A DNA stretch of 64,000 nucleotides from Cephalotus follicularis. Its lineage: Eukaryota; Streptophyta; Magnoliopsida; Oxalidales; Cephalotaceae. Positions 59,473-64,000 of this stretch are shown here, piece after piece (position 1 is the first letter of the stretch; each line of letters begins with the position of its first letter). Under the pieces are notes generated by a model. The model did not search any database. It saw nothing but the letters and a program-made list of their open reading frames with translations, and was not told the origin of the DNA. The stretch is from the NCBI GenBank assembly GCA_001972305.1, contig BDDD01000076.1, positions 424,716 through 488,715 on the forward strand. Direction: 5' to 3'. The translations under genes and the position numbers were made by a program.

Positions 59473-62400
59473 ATCTCCCAGTTGGCCCTCAAGCCACGAG
59501 GACCTAAAATTCAAATCCTTTGCCCTGCGACGATTCTCAAAAGTTAAGCTGCCCAGAGCTTTGGTTGGTGGATCTGCTATGTTCACCTCTAAGGTGACAC
59601 CGTCAAGATAAAAACTCACCTTTCCATGATCCCTTGGATAAAAAGATAGTGATGTTGAATGTGTTTGAATTGGAGGTGAGACTGGGGTTCCTTGTCTTGT
59701 ACATTGGTCTTCATCGTAGTCATAGTTTAGAACTTATTGACTAGTGATGGAACAACCCTAAGTTCCTCCAAGAACTTCTGCATCCAAACACCATTCTTTG
59801 CAGCAACTTGGTTTGCTATGTATAAGGCTTCAGCCATAGGATCCACCACGGATTCCTGCTACAAAATCTGACAGCTCTTTTCATCCCGTTTAGTGTATAA
59901 ACTTATCTCGAGACTATTTGTTATTATCCATATCATAAATAAAAGTGGAGTCTATAAAGAGCTATAATTTCAATCAACTCACTCTATCGTAGTCCAAGGA
60001 GATATCCTTGGCGCCTTTAAGGTACTCCAGGATTCCCTTGACTATTTTCCAATATCCAAACCAGAATTGGACTGATAGCTGCTTGCCACAAGCATGATAT
60101 CAACCCTAGTAAATAACACAGTATACATGACCGATCCTGTAACCATCGCTTAATGGATCTGGTCCATGTGTGCTTTCCAATAACACTTCTAGTAGAGAAT
60201 TGAATTCCATAGTCCAATATGGAATTCTCAATGTTGAATAAATTCAACACTATGTTGATGTACTAGCTTTGGTAACGCCTAAGCAACTTATTAGATCTTC
60301 CATGAAGATCTACATACCTACTACACATAGGTAGCTTTTCCCAAATCGTAATGGAGAAATTCTTAGCATTCCACACCAACGAATCACACTCCTACAATGT
60401 TTATAATCGGTAGGGTGCAATTCCCAATACAGAACCAAGAATTTTATGTTAGGGTCATTTTTACTTTGGTAGACACATGTCTCATTCGCGTTGTTACAAA
60501 AGCCAAAACATTAGACCTCTTCGTAAGAACCAATAATCCATCTATGAGATGCTTTCTTAAGGTCATAATGACCTTTCGAGTTCTCACACTATGTGTAAAA
60601 ACTCATTGGATGTAAATCCCTGGGATTAAGACATCCATTCGCCCAATGTCATAACCATGACGAGTGGCAATAGAAAGCAAAATCCTAATGGATTTAATTG
60701 CAGCTATTAGTGAGATGGTTTCCAGTATACTCGACACCATGTCGTGTACACTCCTTCATTACTAATTGCATTTAGGATTTCATGATCCTAGCCAAGCCTC
60801 GAATTCACTGCCTTGAACTGTATTCTAATAGCTGACAGGCTTGTCATCCTTGATGACACTAGATTTATCAATGCCCTTGACAAGAAAACCATATCTCTCA
60901 AGTACTGATAAAATCCTGCCTGAACTCATCAGAGGAGTTCTTGACTGAGATCTAATCTCAAGTTAAGATCTAACCTCAACTGTGTCCATAGAGGGTCCAA
61001 CCTCTAAGTCCTTTAAATCCTGCGTGGTTTCTACCTGTGAAGACTCCTAGAGTTCCACTTTACTCCTATTGCTTCCTTGGAAAAGGTACTCCCTTTCTAG
61101 GAATACAGTATTCTCAGTGACAAATACCTTGTACTTGTCAGGATGGTAGAAATAGTATCCCTCAGTTTCCTTAGGATACTCCATGAACCAACAACGGTCT
61201 AACTGCATCTCTAGTTTACTAGGCTCCAGTCTATTAATGTAAGCCAGACAATCCTAAACCTTATTTAGGTTGGGTTTCCTCTTTATCTGTACCTAGTATA
61301 GAATAGAGGGCACGAATCTTTAAGGAATCCGATTTAGGGTGTATGCCGTTGCTTCTAGTGCATAATCCAAAATATGAGGAAGGGAGGTCAATAAAAGACG
61401 ATATGGACCGGATGATGTCCATCAAGGTTTGGTTCCTCTTCTCTTTGGACACATCGTTATGATACGGTATTCCTGAAGGGGTCCATTGAGAGAGTATTCC
61501 ATTATTTCTAATATAATCTTGGAATTCGTCAGATAGGTTTTTACCTCCTCGATCCGATCGAAGTGTTTTAACAAGCTTACCTGGCTGCTCCTCTTTCTCT
61601 TTTACTAGTTGTTTGTTGAATTGTTAAATATTTTATTTGAAACCTATGGACCATTAACAAGAATCCCATTATATACTCAAACATCATTAGATACCAAATA
61701 AGAACCATTGTTCTCAAAATTGAGCTCTTAGCCCATTTTGTATAAGTGAATAAACACTTATAATGTTTGTAATTAAGTTTAGTATATAACCACTGGGCCC
61801 AAGTTTTAACACAAAAACTTCATACAAAAACAATTCATTAATCCCATAGCTTCTGTAGTGATCTTAGATCCAATGCAAAGCTGTAAATCCACTTCTTTAT
61901 CAGCTCTTTGCTGTGTAGTACCTCAAAGGTCCCAAGGCACCTCCCTAAGGCGGGTCAATAGAAATGGAAGCAATGAACTCTCGATATTCCCTTTACCAGT
62001 AACCCTTCGTGCCACAGAGGAAGAAGGTCTGGTCATAAAAAACGTTCTCATTCTATCTCTGGCAATTATCCTTTACACTCCAAGTGCTTTAGCCTTCTTC
62101 TTTTTCTTCTCAGCTTTGCCTATTAAAAGGTATTGCTACGTCCTTCCCTAGCGATAGGAAACCACAGCACCACCTTTTCAGGTGGTCCAAGAAGAGAAAG
62201 AAGCTAACTAATCAGGACCTTTGGATTTTTAGGGTCAAAGTTGCCTCTCGCAGTCCGAGCATGATAACTAGCTTTGGTAGTGTGAACTCCACATTAGACA
62301 TGCGGAAGTTCGTGCATGACTGCAAATTATCTAAGGAAGGGAAGTCACTATAAGGTCCATGACGTAATTCAACTGAGCTCTTAGCTTAATTAAATCACTC

Positions 62401-62488
62401 ATCTTCAGTCCACTTGAATGGACTAGAGCTCCCTTAGTAATTATCATCCTAAAGAGCTACCGAGATTATTTGAACCACAAAGCCCTAG
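59473..62488 (-). pseudogene. pol: Copia element 3 internal region, heavily degraded
   Basis: It lies between the 3' LTR end (59472) and the LTR-like sequence at 62489. Phrases parallel copia element 1 in the same order, for example GGTTGGGTTTCCTC and CCATTGAGAGAGTATTCCATTATT at 61260-61510 against 28735-29000. No frame exceeds 100 codons and no catalytic motif is intact. The short frames at 60017-62151 are remnants or chance. Its 5' LTR is not in the window. Confidence 0.6.
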
Positions 62489-63055
62489 TGTCGAGCCCCG
62501 AACCGTGGGATGGGCCCCACGGCCTGACACGTGGTATTCCGGACAATTAATTATTCTTTCATAAAAATTTAAAACTTTAATCATAAGCATCAAAACAATA
62601 ACCATCAAATTAATATATGTGGATATACCCAGTTCTTTATAAAACTTCATCCATTAATGCTTTGCCACAAACTGGTAGGTCATAAAAAATAAAATACATA
62701 ATTTCTTATTCATCACACCGATATAAAATAGTGCACTACCGAGGAGGGGAAACTTACTTTGCTCTTTATCCTTTGGGTTGTGGTGCTGCTCTAACTTTAC
62801 CTGGACCTGGCCCATTCAGAGAATGGGTCAACAACCCGTAGGTTGTGTAGATTACCACATATAGAGACGTACCACAGAGGACAAAGCAAAACAACCAGAG
62901 AAGAGATGTATGCATGCCATATAACCATTACATTCCATCATCAACATCATTCATTGCATCCTCGCACTACTCTACTCAAACAAAATAGAATTCCCAAATC
63001 AGAGGAGTTGGTCCGATCATCCATGGTCTGATTCCTATGCAAAGCTTTACTATTG

Positions 63056-63330
63056 AGGTTCACATGCCTGAGGAATTCAACCTTAGGTTCACCTGCTGAG
63101 CTGAATTCACCCCTTTGGTTCACCTGCTTTGGCGGAATTCACCATTAGGTTCACTTGCTCTGGCGGCATTCACGCTTAGGTTCGTCCATTTAGCTGACTC
63201 GCCCGAGGATCACCTGCATATGGAATTCACTCTTGGGTTCACCTGTTCTTGCGGAATTCACCCCATCTGGGCTCACCTACTAGGGACATTCTCTAAGTTG
63301 AGTCACTCTTTAAGTTCACCTACTATAGGA
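63056..63330. repeat. ~30-bp tandem repeat array in H (GGTTCACCTG)
   Basis: About eight degenerate units of GGTTCACCTGCT...GGAATTCACC. TTCAC-type starts are near 63059, 63088, 63119, 63150, 63181, 63209, 63238 and 63272, with steps of 28-34. Confidence 0.8.
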
Positions 63331-63509
63331 TGTCTCACTGAATCTATGTGTATATATACTTTAAGCAGAGAAGGAACTCTGCTCAGTGCCCTGACCCATA
63401 GTCAGACTTGGCGCTCCAAGTGCGCTATACATTGCTCCAATCATACTCACGCTTGAGGGACTGGTCAGACAGGTACGCATGAATGTGCTTTGCGACCATA
63501 TGGACTGGT

Positions 63510-63830
63510 CTGCTCAGCATGCGCGGGTTAAGCGTAGGTCTGACTTCCATGTATATATTCATCTCGGGCCAAGAAGGTAGTCTACTCGATGTGCTCGGAC
63601 AAGTCATGCTCGGCATGTACAGACTAGTCATGCTCGGCAATCTTGTGGATAGGCCTGCTCAGCATGTACGGATTAGCCATGCTTGGTCAAGTCATGTTTG
63701 GCATGCTGGGGCAAGTCATGCTCGGCACTCATGAGTGGATCATGCTCGAACAAGTTATGCTCGGCACGCGCATCAGCAAGTCATGCTCAGCGACCAAGTG
63801 GACTGGTCTGCTTGGCACGCATAGGACTAG
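63510..63830. repeat. ~23-bp tandem repeat array in H (CAAGTCATGCTCGGCA)
   Basis: Degenerate units around TCATGCTCGGCA at about 63607, 63630, 63655, 63678, 63694, 63717 and onward. It is separate from the GGTTCACC array before it. Confidence 0.8.
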
Positions 63831-64000
63831 TCTGACTTCGAGCTAGGAAGCTTTAAGTCCTCTGGAGACTAATCTGGCTCAGCGTCGAGATGTAGTTCTA
63901 AGTACTATCCAAGTACTGAACTTCACCGAGATCATTCCCAATTCCTTTACATTGGCAATGGTACAAACAAGGAAATCCTAGTCTAACAAATACAACATAA

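Larger units (their letters stand above)
62489..64000 (-). mobile_element. LTR-like sequence H, running off the window
   Basis: It begins TGTCGAGCCCCGAACCGTGG with a GGGCCCCACGGCCTGACACG follow-on, which resembles a gypsy LTR end read in reverse (...GGGGCTCGACA). No clear primer-binding site lies before it. It could be a solo LTR or the end of an element. Its strand is a guess. The second half is made of short tandem repeats. Open frames at 63115-63846 are repeat-derived. Confidence 0.5.

Noticed and set aside
59400..59475. Possible tRNA or small RNA near the copia 3 LTR end
   Set aside because: The sequence is the LTR terminus and polypurine tract; no cloverleaf or A/B box pair was found by eye.
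63115..63846. Plus-strand frames of 67-113 codons at the right end
   Set aside because: Their residues follow the tandem repeats; frames restart in each array and show no domain.

Overview
The window is transposon-only plant DNA. I see no convincing host gene, rRNA, tRNA or CRISPR array. Every recognisable coding segment belongs to an LTR retrotransposon of the Ty3/gypsy (mostly Tekay/Del-like chromovirus) or Ty1/copia type, or to one LINE. Primer-binding sites matching plant initiator tRNA-Met, TG...CA LTRs of 2-3 kb, and (CT)n/(AC)n microsatellites point to an angiosperm, probably a large-genome eudicot. The species cannot be named from this sequence. Nearly all pol and gag frames are broken, very often by TAG where a CAG (Gln) codon is expected.

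Layout, left block (1-18568): a minus-strand gypsy element A has its 5' LTR at 16669-18568, an extra coiled-coil ORF at 16208-16594, gag-protease at 14475-16020 and RT-RNaseH-integrase at 2118-4698. It is split by a copia solo LTR (4699-14474, 5-bp target duplication ATACA). That solo LTR in turn contains a plus-strand gypsy element E (about 4765-9205) and a 3.0-kb solo LTR, F1 (9660-12693, duplication TTCAA). The left end of A is cut by a same-family LTR in the opposite orientation (1-2117).

Middle block (18569-46804): A sits in the LTR of copia element 2 (minus strand), whose coding region is split by an internally deleted LINE (21474-23470, 13-bp duplication). A 0.3-kb gypsy LTR start (X, 23881-24186) precedes copia element 1 (3' LTR 24187-26699, internal 26700-31389, 5' LTR from 31390). 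The 5' LTR of copia 1 is interrupted by gypsy B (minus; 3' LTR 32704-35529, pol/gag 35530-40122, 5' LTR 40295-45816). B's 5' LTR carries a second solo LTR of family F (F2, 41585-44915, duplication GTATC); the same site is empty in B's 3' LTR. 45817-46804 looks like the end of another gypsy LTR plus its degenerate primer-binding site, possibly the rest of X.

Right block (46805-64000): a plus-strand gypsy G (LTR 46805-49423 and the start of gag) is broken by copia element 3 (minus; 3' LTR 49616-59472, internal 59473-62488). That LTR is itself split by gypsy D (51446-59140), whose 3' LTR is only 379 bp because 2.2 kb are deleted relative to its 2,582-bp 5' LTR. The window ends in another LTR-like sequence, H (62489-64000), full of short tandem repeats.

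The most unusual signal is not a gene. In LTRs A, B, D and G a short dyad centred on GTCGAC (AAGCGTCGACGCTT-type in A and G, ACAGTCGACTGT-type in B and D) is repeated at a 20-22 bp spacing, i.e. two DNA helical turns. In D and G the arrays occur at two similar places in the LTR. These phased dyad arrays are the best candidate here for something undescribed.
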